Notes under the pieces: model-generated
What the model was told of the DNA's origin: nothing
Seen by the model: the letters and a program-made list of their open reading frames with translations, nothing else
Databases searched by the model: none
Made by a program: the position numbers and the translations under genes
Assembly: GCA_903889815.1 (NCBI GenBank)
Contig: CAISYX010000425.1
Coordinates: forward strand, 1-16,898
Source: an uncultured Gammaproteobacteria bacterium
GTDB taxonomy: Bacteria > Pseudomonadota > Gammaproteobacteria > Pseudomonadales > Pseudohongiellaceae
Direction of reading: 5' to 3'
Length of the DNA stretch: 16,898 bases
Part shown: piece after piece, positions 4,913-12,891 of the stretch
Layout of the letters: the number at the start of each line of letters is the position of its first letter
Numbering within the stretch: position 1 is the stretch's first letter

Positions 4913-7819
4913 TTACTGCGGATTCAGACAGGCCACTTCGCCGTTCTTCATTACCGTATGGATGTCCCGCACGTTGCCGATGTCGTCGAAGGGGTTCGCA
5001 TTGAGAACCACCAGGTCAGCCATGTAGCCGGGGGCAATGCGCCCCAGCTGCGAGCCTGCCCCAAGGGCCTCTGCCGCGTCGCTCTGGGAAGAGCGCAAGG
5101 CCTGGGCCACTGTCAGACCGGCGCCTACATAGATCTCCAGTTCGCGGTGCAGTGAATCTGCATGCCCCACAAATGGCGAGTCCGTGCCGGCCACGATGCG
5201 TCCGCCGCCATCCACGATGCGCTTCAGAATGTCCTGCTGGATCGCTAGGTCACTGCCACGCTCGGACAGCGCCATGGTGGGCGTGACGATGACGCGGGAC
5301 TTGGTGATCAGCGCGATCACGTCCTGATAGGAACGATCGAGGCGTGAGGCCTTCATGGAGAAACCGCGACGGCTGGTGGCCGACAGGTGTTCCATCTGGT
5401 CGGCGCCATTGGCGACCGCCGGGTACAGTTCATGGGACGACACCGGGATGCCGGCCTCGTGGGCCAGTTCAATCGCGCGTTTCTGCACGGCGTAATCCTG
5501 ACGCACATAGCTCTTGTACATGTTGAGCTGCAGCTCAGTGGACAGGCGCGAAGAGTCTTCAATGCGCACCAGATCTTCCACAGTCTCTGACACGCCATAG
5601 GACACCCGTGTGCCTTCGTTCAGCGGACCCGCTGTAAAGACACGTGGCCCCGGTCGACGGCCGGAAGCTTCGGACTCGCGCCGCTCCACGGCATGGTAGG
5701 GGTCATCGCCGGTTTCACGCAGCGACGTGATGGCGTGGCACAGATACATGTTGCCCAGCATGATGCCCTGGGTGATGGACTGGTGGGTATGGTTCTCGAT
5801 CAGACCAGGCATGACGAACTGCTCGGAGGCATCGATCAGGGTGCCTGTGGGCTGACTGAGGCCTGCCTGACGCACATCCGTGATGACACCGTTCTGTACC
5901 ACGATGTCGACGCCGGGTACCCACATGTCGGAGACACCGTCATACATGCGCCCTGCACGGATGGTGAACGCCGCTTCCGGCAGTGCCTGTGTCCACTGGG
6001 GTTTGATGTCCAGTTGCGTGGTCTCGCCCGAGGCTTTGTCATACAGATGCATGTCCTGCCCGTCGATGAAGATCAGCTTGCTGCCATCGGCAGACCAGCT
6101 CGGGTTTTCCCCAGCGGCGGCAATCAGGGTGGAATCGCCCAGTTCGCCTTGCGAGCTCATGGGCGCCGACCACAGGGCGCCATCAATGCGGTAGACGATC
6201 TCGCCGGTGCTGGCCCACGCAGGGCGGTTGTGCTGTCGACGCCCGAGAGACTTGCCTTCCACCGGGGAAATCATCAGCTTTTCGCCCTGCCCGTCTGCAG
6301 GCAGCACGTACAACACATTCTTGCCTTCGCGGAAGCGACTGTTCATTGGCTCGCGGTAATACACCACCACTTTGCTGCCATCGGGCGACCAGCTGGGCAC
6401 GCTCGGCCCGAAGATGGTGTCCGCGACGATGATGTCGGCACCGGTCGCCAGGTCCAGCACGTTGACAGTGGCCGAGATGAAGATGCTGTTGCCGCTGTCG
6501 GCCAGATACGCCAGCTTTGTGCCATCGGGTGACCACACCGGCGAGTTTGCCGGCTTGGGCACGTCAGTGATGCGACGCTGTTCGCCACTGGCGATGTCCA
6601 GCAGCCAGATGTCGGCCTTGCCTTCCCGGTCGGACACGAAGGCGATCTGCGTGCCATCGGGGGACCAGCTCGGCGACATGTCGATGTAGACATCATCCGT
6701 GATGTTGCGTGCCGGCGTGCCCGCCTCAAGGTCGGCCATCCACAGGTCCCCCAGTGCGGTAAACGCCGCCTGGCTGCCATCGGGCGAGAGCACCGGGTCG
6801 ACGATGCCCAGCGCGTCGCGGGGCGTCTGGTCGGTGAAGTCATAGGAGCGACGCTCGTAGGGCGTGCGGTCCAGCGTCACCGTTGCAGAGAAAGCCACGG
6901 CAGGCCCTGCCACACCGGTGGGTGACACGGTTTTCACTGCGCCGTCAGCCGTATAGTAAAGCGTGCCGTCTGGCGCCTGTGACGGTCGGAAGGGGAACAC
7001 GTCGCCGCCATCCACCAGACGGGTCATGCCACTGCCATCGGCGCGGACACTGGCCAGATAGCTGGTGTCATCGGCGATGCCCACCAGATACAGGTCCATG
7101 CCATCGGCAGACCACAGCGGTGCACCGAGCAGCGGTGCGCGGTACACCTCCCGCGCCTGGGTGCCGGGCGTCAGCGCGCGTACCATCAGAATGTTCTCGG
7201 GTCCGTCGATGACATAGGCCAGCAGAGTGCCATCGGGCGAGAGTGCCGGGTAAACCGCGTTGCCATTGCCGGAGAAGTAGGCAGTGCCAGGCATCACATA
7301 GCCGGTTTCTTCCGCCGTGGTGAGTTTGGTACGCACACCGCTGTCGAGGTTGGTGGACCACAGCGAGTAGCCGCCATTCTCGTCGCTGGCGTAGTACAGC
7401 GTGCTGCCGTTGTTGCTGTAGGACGGATAGCGGGAATCGCCACCGCCATCGGGCAGCCGTTCCAGATCACTGCCATCGGGTGCGACTGTCCACACGGAAA
7501 AGGCATCAGCCACAAAACCATAGAAGGCGATGCTTTCGCCATCGGGATTCCACACCGGCTCCTGTGCATCCATCTCCGCAGGCGTTATCTGCGTTGCCGT
7601 GCCACCCGTGGCTGGCACCGACCACAGCGTGCCCTGGATCGCCAGAATCAAGGTCTCGCCATCCGGCGAAAGGGCCGCCGCCATATTGGTGCCTTCGGTC
7701 ATTTCAACATCCACCAGCACACGCTCCTGGGCCGTTGCCGGGGCCATGGTGAGCAGCACGGTGAGTGTCCACAGCAAGGCGCTGCGCATGGCGGAAAGAG
7801 ACGGTATTCCTGCAATCAT
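4913..7819 (-). CDS. Exported TolB-like beta-propeller / amidohydrolase fusion protein
   Basis: This 968-residue protein carries a signal peptide (LLWTLTVLLTMAPATA, cleavage before QERV). A long propeller of TolB/PD40-type repeats follows, at about residues 40-630, each marked by SPDG or close variants (SWSPDGTQIAFVSD, VWSPDGTKLAYLAD, SWSPDGSKVVVYY). The C-terminal amidohydrolase domain covers about 640-965. Metal-ligand motifs are visible: HTH in LIENHTHQS near 676, a likely carboxylated lysine in MYKSY near 767, SSHELYP near 795, MEHL near 809 and AGTDSP near 878; the APGYMADLVVLNANP ending is typical. The ATG at 7819 follows AGGAG by seven bases. This architecture is known in environmental Proteobacteria as metal-dependent hydrolases of unknown peptide- or imide-like substrates. 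The stretch between TPTMALSERG and GGRIVAGTDS seems shorter than I recall for relatives. A TonB-receptor remnant lies just upstream on the same strand. Confidence 0.92.
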   Translation of the reverse strand: MIAGIPSLSAMRSALLWTLTVLLTMAPATAQERVLVDVEMTEGTNMAAALSPDGETLILAIQGTLWSVPATGGTATQITPAEMDAQEPVWNPDGESIAFYGFVADAFSVWTVAPDGSDLERLPDGGGDSRYPSYSNNGSTLYYASDENGGYSLWSTNLDSGVRTKLTTAEETGYVMPGTAYFSGNGNAVYPALSPDGTLLAYVIDGPENILMVRALTPGTQAREVYRAPLLGAPLWSADGMDLYLVGIADDTSYLASVRADGSGMTRLVDGGDVFPFRPSQAPDGTLYYTADGAVKTVSPTGVAGPAVAFSATVTLDRTPYERRSYDFTDQTPRDALGIVDPVLSPDGSQAAFTALGDLWMADLEAGTPARNITDDVYIDMSPSWSPDGTQIAFVSDREGKADIWLLDIASGEQRRITDVPKPANSPVWSPDGTKLAYLADSGNSIFISATVNVLDLATGADIIVADTIFGPSVPSWSPDGSKVVVYYREPMNSRFREGKNVLYVLPADGQGEKLMISPVEGKSLGRRQHNRPAWASTGEIVYRIDGALWSAPMSSQGELGDSTLIAAAGENPSWSADGSKLIFIDGQDMHLYDKASGETTQLDIKPQWTQALPEAAFTIRAGRMYDGVSDMWVPGVDIVVQNGVITDVRQAGLSQPTGTLIDASEQFVMPGLIENHTHQSITQGIMLGNMYLCHAITSLRETGDDPYHAVERRESEASGRRPGPRVFTAGPLNEGTRVSYGVSETVEDLVRIEDSSRLSTELQLNMYKSYVRQDYAVQKRAIELAHEAGIPVSSHELYPAVANGADQMEHLSATSRRGFSMKASRLDRSYQDVIALITKSRVIVTPTMALSERGSDLAIQQDILKRIVDGGGRIVAGTDSPFVGHADSLHRELEIYVGAGLTVAQALRSSQSDAAEALGAGSQLGRIAPGYMADLVVLNANPFDDIGNVRDIHTVMKNGEVACLNPQ

Positions 7820-7896
7820 GGGTGTTCTCCTGAATTCGAATGGTACGTTCTGAATGTGCTACATCCCCCGGAGACAAGCAAGGGGCGCCAGGGACA

Positions 7897-8067
7897 GGCA
7901 AGCGGCAGCTACTCGTCGGTCAGGTTGCGTGCCCCGATGCGCACGCTGGACTCACCGCCAAGGAAACCTGACAGACTGAACTGTGCGGACAGGTTGTAGG
8001 TCTGCAGAGAATCCATTTCCCAGGGGGGTTGTGCAGAGTTCGCGTGTCGAAGGGAGTCTATCGAAGG
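7897..8067 (-). pseudogene. Decayed C-terminal fragment of a TonB-dependent receptor
   Basis: The minus strand between the amidohydrolase start and the GGDEF gene is open from 8067 to a TAG at 7909-7911 and encodes about 52 residues. They include AQPPWEMDSLQTYNLSAQFS and end GGESSVRIGARNLTDE, the strand pattern and IG-x-RNL-x-DE motif that precede the last strands of TonB-dependent receptors. After the TAG the same frame continues LPLA, as expected for the DE-x-P-L-A part of these proteins, so the stop may be a CAG-to-TAG change. The terminal strands, barrel and plug are missing, and a TGA closes the frame at 8068-8070. The remaining sequence of 7820-8154 holds only the amidohydrolase Shine-Dalgarno region and the GGDEF leader. 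The fragment lies about 90 bp upstream of the amidohydrolase start on the same strand, as in receptor-hydrolase operons. Confidence 0.72.
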
Positions 8068-8154
8068 TCAGTCCGGTGCCCGGCGCTGGGCGGGGATCGG
8101 GTTAAATGGTGTAAGATGCGCGCGGCTTTCACTCCCACAAGAACACCATCTGCC

Positions 8155-9126
8155 ATGAGTTCCATCGCTCGTATCACCGATCAGTTCAACGCCTCGCTGC
8201 TGCGCACCTTGTGCACCAGCAGTCTGATTCTGGGCATTCCTGCGGTGGCCTGGAACTTCGTCGCAGGCAATATTGCCATCGCTATTGCCCTGGGGGTCAT
8301 GGTGGCCGCCTTCGGCTTCAGCCTGTTCAGTATCCGTCGCCATGGCGTGACGGCGCAGATCACCCTGTTACTGGGCAGCACGCTGACGCTGGTGATGTCG
8401 GCGCTGGTGTTTCTGGTGGACGGCCCCGCCGTGCTCTGGCTGTATCCGCTGGCCGTCGCCAATTACGTGATGCTGACTGCGCGCCAGGCGCTGTCTCTCA
8501 ATCTGCTGGCGATAGCACTGGTATTGCCGTCCACGTTCGCAGACACCAGTCTGGCCATCCGCTTCATTCCCAGCATGCTGATGATCTGCATCTTCCTGCA
8601 TATTTTCTCCCTGCAACTGCTCAAGAAGTCGCAGATGATTCACCGCCTGATCACTCTGGACAAACTGACCAGTGCCGGCAACCGGCGGGCCCTGGATGAC
8701 TTGATGGAGCGCATTCAGAGCCGCCCGCTGGGGCAATCCAGTCAGATCGCCATGCTGATGCTCGACCTTGACCACTTCAAAGCCATCAACGACGCCCACG
8801 GGCATCCCGAAGGCGACAAAGTGCTGCAAGCCTTCTCGCACCTGATCTCCACCCGGCTGCGCCGCGGCGACCACCTGTTCCGCTTCGGGGGAGAGGAGTT
8901 CGTGGTGGTGCTGGAAAGCGCCGGTCTGGAAGGCGCCATCCGCGTGGCGGAGGATTTCCGGCAACTGGTGGCGGATTCACGACTTGGCCCCAATCAGGAC
9001 TTGACCGTGTCGATCGGTGTGGCGGCGCTGGGGGCCGGGGAGTTCATCGATGCCTGGATCACCCGCGCCGACAGCGCTCTGTACGAAGCCAAGCGACTGG
9101 GGCGAAATCGCGTTTGCAAGGCCTGA
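8155..9126 (+). CDS. Membrane-bound GGDEF diguanylate cyclase
   Basis: The 323-residue protein should make cyclic di-GMP from GTP at the inner membrane. The N-terminal half (about residues 15-165) has five or six hydrophobic segments, for example LILGIPAVAWNFVAG, IAIALGVMVAAFGFSLF, ITLLLGSTLTLVMSALVFLV and FIPSMLMICIFLHIFSLQ. It matches no sensor domain I recognise. The GGDEF domain starts at LDKLTSAGNRRALDDLM and contains the active-site GGEEF (245-249). An RxxD inhibitory site (R236-D239) lies five residues before it, so product inhibition is expected, and SIGVAAL comes near the end. There is no EAL domain. The start is uncertain: ATG 8155 fits the topology, ATG 8116 is in frame and preceded by GTAAG, and a GTG at 8029 would overlap the receptor remnant. 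The gene converges on the polyphosphate enzyme with a 25-bp gap. Confidence 0.92.
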   Translation: MSSIARITDQFNASLLRTLCTSSLILGIPAVAWNFVAGNIAIAIALGVMVAAFGFSLFSIRRHGVTAQITLLLGSTLTLVMSALVFLVDGPAVLWLYPLAVANYVMLTARQALSLNLLAIALVLPSTFADTSLAIRFIPSMLMICIFLHIFSLQLLKKSQMIHRLITLDKLTSAGNRRALDDLMERIQSRPLGQSSQIAMLMLDLDHFKAINDAHGHPEGDKVLQAFSHLISTRLRRGDHLFRFGGEEFVVVLESAGLEGAIRVAEDFRQLVADSRLGPNQDLTVSIGVAALGAGEFIDAWITRADSALYEAKRLGRNRVCKA

Positions 9127-9151
9127 GTACACAAATTCGCACTTTCAGTGA

Positions 9152-10690
9152 TCAATTCGATTCGACAGGCTTCCCTGTCTGACCCAGCACCGCCTCGAGT
9201 CGCTCACACACGGTGCGCAGGATCGTCACGCGGGACACCCTTTTGTCATTGGCCGACACCAGTTTCCAGGGCGCAGAGCGGGTGCTGGTGCGTGACACCA
9301 TGTCATGCACGGCTTCTTCGTAGGCCTGCCAGCGGCCGCGGTTGCGCCAGTCCTCGTCAGTGATCTTGTACTGCTTCCACTCGGTGACTTCACGCTCCTT
9401 GAACCGCCGCAGCTGCTCTTCAGGGCTGATCTGCAGCCAGAACTTCTGCACGATGACCCCATGCTCGTGCAGTTGTTCCTCGAAATCATTGATCTCCTGA
9501 TAGGCACGCTCCCAGTCCGGTCGCGGAGCGAATCCCTCCACGCGTTCCACCAGCACGCGCCCGTACCAGGAGCGGTCGTAGATGGTCACGAATCCGGCCC
9601 GCGGTACATGCCGCCAGAAGCGCCACAGGTAGTGCTGGGCTTTCTCCTCGTCGGTGGGAGCGGCGATGGAAATTACCCGGAACAGTCGGGCATCGATGCC
9701 ACTGACCAGCCGGCGAATCGCACCGCCCTTGCCTGCCGCATCCCAGCCTTCGAACACCAGCACGGTATTCACCTTGCGCGCCCGTGCCTGCCAGGTCAGC
9801 CGCTTCAGACGCAGCTGCAGCGCGGCGATCTCGGCCTCATAGGCCTCCTGTTCCAGTGTCTGGCTCAGATCCACGGTACTCAGCACGGTGCGGGCTGCGT
9901 CCGGGTCCAGCGTCGCCAGCAGCTCGCGGGGAGCATCGGGGGGTGATTCTTTCAGCAACATCGGCTCGGCGCCGGACACGAGTTCGGCGCGGTGTGCATC
10001 CAGGTGACGTTGCAGGGTTTCCAGCAGAATGCGCCCGACGGCCAAGTGCTGATAGCGGGGATCGGTCGCTTCGATGACATGCCAGGGGGCATGCCCGCAG
10101 TCCGTCTGACGGATTGCGCGCTCTGACACTTCCCGGAAGGCACTATAGTGCTTGGCATACAAGGCCAGCTGGGGCGACGCGATGCGCTCACCCACATCCA
10201 GCTTCAAGCGCTCTTGCTGCACGTCCTTGCTGAGATGGAACCAGAACTTGATCAGGATGGCGCCGTCGTCCACCAGCAGCTGTTCGAACTCGGCAATCCG
10301 GCGCAAGGCATGCTCAAACTGCGTTGCATCACTGCGCGCGAAGGCATGCTCGACGATGGGCTCGGTATACCAGGAGCCAAACAGAATGCCGATGGCACCG
10401 CGGGGCGGCAGCGCCCGCCAGTAGCGCCAGAAGCGCGGGCGCTCGCGCTCTTCATCACTGCTATCCCAGAATGCATGGGTGTGCACGCCACGGGCATCCA
10501 GCCACTTGTTGAGCAGGTTGACGACTTCCCCCTTGCCGGCGCCTTCCACGCCTGAAACCAGGATGATCACCGGGACGTTGGCTTCCCGGATGGCCCGCTG
10601 TATCTGCAGAAGCTGGGTCTGCAGGACGGGCTCGGCTTCGCTGAAGGCTTTCTTGCTGATGTGGCGACCGAGTTCTGCGGTTTCGAACAT
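9152..10690 (-). CDS. pap: Polyphosphate:AMP phosphotransferase (two-domain PPK2, class II)
   Basis: The 512-residue product contains two tandem PPK2 domains, the layout of polyphosphate:AMP phosphotransferase, which uses polyphosphate to turn AMP into ADP in the cytoplasm. Domain one has the Walker A motif GVEGAGKG (residues 47-54) followed by the lid-type sequence AFWDSSDEERERPRFWRYWR; domain two has GWDAAGKGG (315-323), then APTDEEKAQHYLWRFWRHVP and YDRSWYGRVLVERVEGF. The total length is close to the roughly 500 residues of the Pseudomonas enzyme. I start at the ATG at 10690 because MFETAELG is the conserved N-terminus; a longer frame to 10771 would add 27 residues with no family match. 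The ribosome-binding site is weak. It diverges from the TPR gene across a 127-bp region containing two palindromes. Together with the adjacent cyclase this suggests stress or stationary-phase physiology, though no common regulator is visible. Confidence 0.94.
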   Translation of the reverse strand: MFETAELGRHISKKAFSEAEPVLQTQLLQIQRAIREANVPVIILVSGVEGAGKGEVVNLLNKWLDARGVHTHAFWDSSDEERERPRFWRYWRALPPRGAIGILFGSWYTEPIVEHAFARSDATQFEHALRRIAEFEQLLVDDGAILIKFWFHLSKDVQQERLKLDVGERIASPQLALYAKHYSAFREVSERAIRQTDCGHAPWHVIEATDPRYQHLAVGRILLETLQRHLDAHRAELVSGAEPMLLKESPPDAPRELLATLDPDAARTVLSTVDLSQTLEQEAYEAEIAALQLRLKRLTWQARARKVNTVLVFEGWDAAGKGGAIRRLVSGIDARLFRVISIAAPTDEEKAQHYLWRFWRHVPRAGFVTIYDRSWYGRVLVERVEGFAPRPDWERAYQEINDFEEQLHEHGVIVQKFWLQISPEEQLRRFKEREVTEWKQYKITDEDWRNRGRWQAYEEAVHDMVSRTSTRSAPWKLVSANDKRVSRVTILRTVCERLEAVLGQTGKPVESN

Positions 10691-10765
10691 GGTGGGGGCT
10701 CTCGTCGGAATCAGGATCGGGATGCTTGGCGTGTTGAGTGTGTCAGGATCATACTCTGAGCTCTC

Positions 10766-10798
10766 GCGCACGTGCAGTGCGCTGGATCAAGTCACTTG
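10766..10798. repeat. Two palindromes in the pap/TPR divergent region
   Basis: GCGCAC-GTGCA-GTGCGC (10766-10782) is a perfect inverted repeat with six-base arms, and CAAGT-C-ACTTG (10788-10798) is a second palindrome five bases later. They lie 20-50 bp upstream of the TPR start and may be operator sites or mRNA hairpins. A TATGAT reads on the minus strand upstream of pap but has no convincing -35. No regulator is evident nearby. Confidence 0.35.
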
Positions 10799-10817
10799 CG
10801 CCCTTGTGGAGAGGTAA

Positions 10818-11909
10818 ATGGCATTGCGATTGTCTGCAGCCCTGCTTAGCTTGCTGGCGGGCGGCCTGCTCCCGGGCCTCGCCCAGGGACAGGGGGCGCC
10901 ACAGGAAGGGCTGGTGACCCTGAATCGCCTTGAGGAGTCTCTTGCCGGCGGCCAGCCTTACACGGCCATGGACGCTGAAACGCTGGCGGGCTTCTATTTC
11001 CGTGCCGGCAATTACGTGCTTGCAGAGCCTCTGACCAAACGCCTGCTGGATGCTGACCCCAAACGTTTCGGTCAACAGCCGGACGAGCCGACCGCCGTGG
11101 TCAACCTCCAGCATCTGGCGCTTCTGTATCAGGAACAAGGCCGTCTGGACGATGCTTTGCCCATGTTGACCCGTGCTCTCACTCTGGAGGAACGCGCGGC
11201 CGGCGACGAGCATCCCGACGTGGCCACCGCCCTGAGCCTGCTGGCCGGGCTGCAGGTGCGCCGGGGGCAGTATGCTGATGCCGAGGACCATTACCGCCGG
11301 GCACTGAACATCGACGAAGCCGCACTGGGGACCCGCCACCCCGGGGTCGCGGCGTCGGCAAGCAATCTGGGCGCCACACTGGCCATGCAGCGCCGTTACG
11401 AGGAAGCCAAACCGCTGCTGCGCCGGGCTCTGGACATGTATCAACAACTGCTGGGGGAAGACAACCCGGACACCCGCATCGCAGCGCGCAACCTGGGCGT
11501 ACTGCTGACCCGGCAGGGCCGGGGCAACGAGGCGGTGGGCCTGTTCACCGGCCTGCTGACAAGTTACAGCGCCAGCCGGATCGGACTGGAGCCCCTGCTG
11601 GCAAGGGATCTGCACCGGCTTGCCGATCAGTACGTGGCGCAAGGGGAACTGCAGTCGGCCGAACCGCTGTACAAGCGCGCCCTGCAGATCAATCAGCGCG
11701 CCCTGGGCGAGGGGCATCTGCGCAATGCCCGGACTCTGCTGCAGCTGGGCGACTTGTATCGCCATCTGGCACTTTACGCCCTGGCCGCCCCGCAGTACCG
11801 CGAGGCCCTGAGACTGTTGTCCGCCGCACCGGACACTGGCTCCGTGATGCGCGAGGATGTCCGTGCGCGGTTGGCAGGACTGCCCTCGCCGGGCGATGAT
11901 ACGCCCTGA
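10818..11909 (+). CDS. Exported tetratricopeptide-repeat protein (kinesin-light-chain-type TPRs)
   Basis: This 363-residue protein begins with a signal peptide (ALLSLLAGGLLPGLAQG, cleavage probably near residue 24), so it acts in the periplasm or at a membrane. The body is a TPR solenoid. Residues 92-133, 134-175 and 176-217 are three clear 42-residue repeats (for example VVNLQHLALLYQEQGRLDDA, then ALSLLAGLQVRRGQYADAED), each ending in a G-x-x-HP-type turn (GDEHPDV, GTRHPGV, GEDNPDT). Weaker repeats cover about 50-80, 218-250, 262-303 and 304-335. The 42-residue period is that of kinesin light chain TPRs, common in bacterial scaffold proteins. The ATG at 10818 follows GGAGAGG. No catalytic domain is present, and the partner is unknown. 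A hairpin without a U-tract lies just past the stop. Confidence 0.88.
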   Translation: MALRLSAALLSLLAGGLLPGLAQGQGAPQEGLVTLNRLEESLAGGQPYTAMDAETLAGFYFRAGNYVLAEPLTKRLLDADPKRFGQQPDEPTAVVNLQHLALLYQEQGRLDDALPMLTRALTLEERAAGDEHPDVATALSLLAGLQVRRGQYADAEDHYRRALNIDEAALGTRHPGVAASASNLGATLAMQRRYEEAKPLLRRALDMYQQLLGEDNPDTRIAARNLGVLLTRQGRGNEAVGLFTGLLTSYSASRIGLEPLLARDLHRLADQYVAQGELQSAEPLYKRALQINQRALGEGHLRNARTLLQLGDLYRHLALYALAAPQYREALRLLSAAPDTGSVMREDVRARLAGLPSPGDDTP

Positions 11910-11911
11910 GT

Positions 11912-11929
11912 GGGAGCTGGCCTGCTCCC
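11912..11929 (+). terminator. Hairpin after the TPR gene
   Basis: GGGAGC-TGGCCT-GCTCCC starts two bases after the TGA of the TPR gene. The six-pair stem is perfect but no T-run follows, so it could be a weak terminator or a processing or stability element. The OsmC-family gene starts 59 bp after the TPR stop. Confidence 0.3.
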
Positions 11930-11968
11930 TGCAAGCGCCCTTTCAACACGCCACGAGACTTTTACACC

Positions 11969-12430
11969 ATGGACGACAGCCAGTTCACCCTCTCTCTCAA
12001 ACGCATCGAGAACTTCCTTTTCCAGATCGACTTCGGCGCGTTTGGCAATGTGCTGACGGATGAACCGGAGCCCCTGGGCGGCGGTGAAGGACCCAATCCC
12101 TCGGCCATGCTGGCGGCCGCTGTGGCCAACTGCCTCTCGGCAAGCCTGCTGTTCGCGCTGCGCAAGCACAAGGAAGAGCCCGGCGAGCTTAGTGCTACGA
12201 TCACCGGAAAAGTCGAGCGGGTGGAAGGCTTTCGCCGGGTGACGGGCTTCGCTGTGCAGATTCGCCTGGGGGTCACCCAGGCGTCCCTGCCCGGCCTCGG
12301 GAAGGCGGTAGATGTCTTCGAGAACTACTGCACCGTGACGCAGAGTGTGCGCCACGGCATTCCCGTCAGCGTGGAAATCGTGGACAGCGCGGGAGTCAGC
12401 GTCTACAGCAGCACGACGGTGCAGGAATGA
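11969..12430 (+). CDS. OsmC family (peroxiredoxin-like) protein
   Basis: The 153-residue protein has the OsmC/Ohr fold signature. The segment GPNPSAMLAAAVANCLSASL places the first conserved cysteine at residue 55, and VFENYCTVTQSVRHGIPVSV places the second at 121. In OsmC/Ohr enzymes these two thiols reduce organic hydroperoxides in a homodimer. The spacing and the ENYC motif are closer to the general OsmC-like (YhfA-type) branch than to Ohr, so a peroxidase function is a family-level inference. The ATG at 11969 has no clear Shine-Dalgarno. The stop overlaps the ATG of the acetyltransferase (ATGA, 12427-12430), which implies translational coupling. A separate promoter was not found, and co-transcription with the TPR gene upstream is possible. 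Confidence 0.87.
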   Translation: MDDSQFTLSLKRIENFLFQIDFGAFGNVLTDEPEPLGGGEGPNPSAMLAAAVANCLSASLLFALRKHKEEPGELSATITGKVERVEGFRRVTGFAVQIRLGVTQASLPGLGKAVDVFENYCTVTQSVRHGIPVSVEIVDSAGVSVYSSTTVQE

Positions 12431-12891
12431 GCCAGGTGGACAATGACAGCTACGCCTGGCATTGCCTGCCCTTTGACGCACTGAGCCTGCTGCAGTTGCA
12501 TGCCCTGCTGCGGCTGCGACAGGAGGTGTTTGCCGTGGAGCAGAACAGTGTCTATCTGGATGTGGATGGCAAGGACACGGGGGCGTTGCATCTGTTCGCT
12601 ACGCAGGGAGCAGACATCGTCGCCTGCTGCCGCATTCTGGCACCCGGCCTGAAGTATGCAGAACCGTCCATCGGCCGTGTGTGCACCGCCGCCAGCCACC
12701 GCGGGCGCGGACTGGGCCTGACGCTGATGCAGCGCGCCATTGCCTGCTGCGACCAGCGCTACGCCGGCGCGGGCATCCGCATTTCTGCGCAGGTGTATCT
12801 CAAGAATTTCTACAGCGCGCTCGGCTTCGCGCACACCTCGGACGTGTACGACGAAGACGGCATCCCCCACATCGAGATGCGGCGACTATAG
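12427..12891 (+). CDS. elaA: ElaA-type GNAT family N-acetyltransferase
   Basis: The 154-residue product aligns by eye with E. coli ElaA. Shared features are LLRLRQEVFAVEQN (28-40) followed by the YLDVDGKD region, and RILAPG with IGRVCTAASHRGRGLGLTLM (82-101), the acetyl-CoA pyrophosphate-binding loop R/H-x-x-R-G-x-G. ISAQVYLKNFYSALGF (119-134) and the closing DEDGIPHIEM (142-151) are strongly diagnostic. The substrate of ElaA is not established. Translation begins at the ATG within the OsmC stop (ATGA), so the two proteins are coupled. The gene ends in TAG at 12889-12891, which interlocks with the stop of the convergent receptor gene in the palindrome CTATAG, leaving no room for an intergenic terminator. 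Confidence 0.92.
   Translation: MSQVDNDSYAWHCLPFDALSLLQLHALLRLRQEVFAVEQNSVYLDVDGKDTGALHLFATQGADIVACCRILAPGLKYAEPSIGRVCTAASHRGRGLGLTLMQRAIACCDQRYAGAGIRISAQVYLKNFYSALGFAHTSDVYDEDGIPHIEMRRL

Noticed and set aside
5693..6532. 279-codon plus-strand frame within the amidohydrolase gene
   Set aside because: It is antisense to continuous propeller and amidohydrolase motifs and its translation has no family signature; long antisense frames are expected in GC-rich codon usage.
6370..7640. Recurrent GCCATCGGG-type direct repeats at irregular spacing
   Set aside because: They are the coding DNA of the SPDG motifs of the beta-propeller (minus strand), not a CRISPR array or intergenic repeat; spacing follows the protein repeats.
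10749..11765. 338-codon minus-strand frame opposite the TPR gene
   Set aside because: The Gln/His-rich translation mirrors the TPR repeats in antisense, while the plus strand has a signal peptide, Shine-Dalgarno and TPR consensus.
11774..12481. 235-codon minus-strand frame opposite the OsmC and elaA genes
   Set aside because: It covers two well-matched plus-strand families and shows no recognisable domain.
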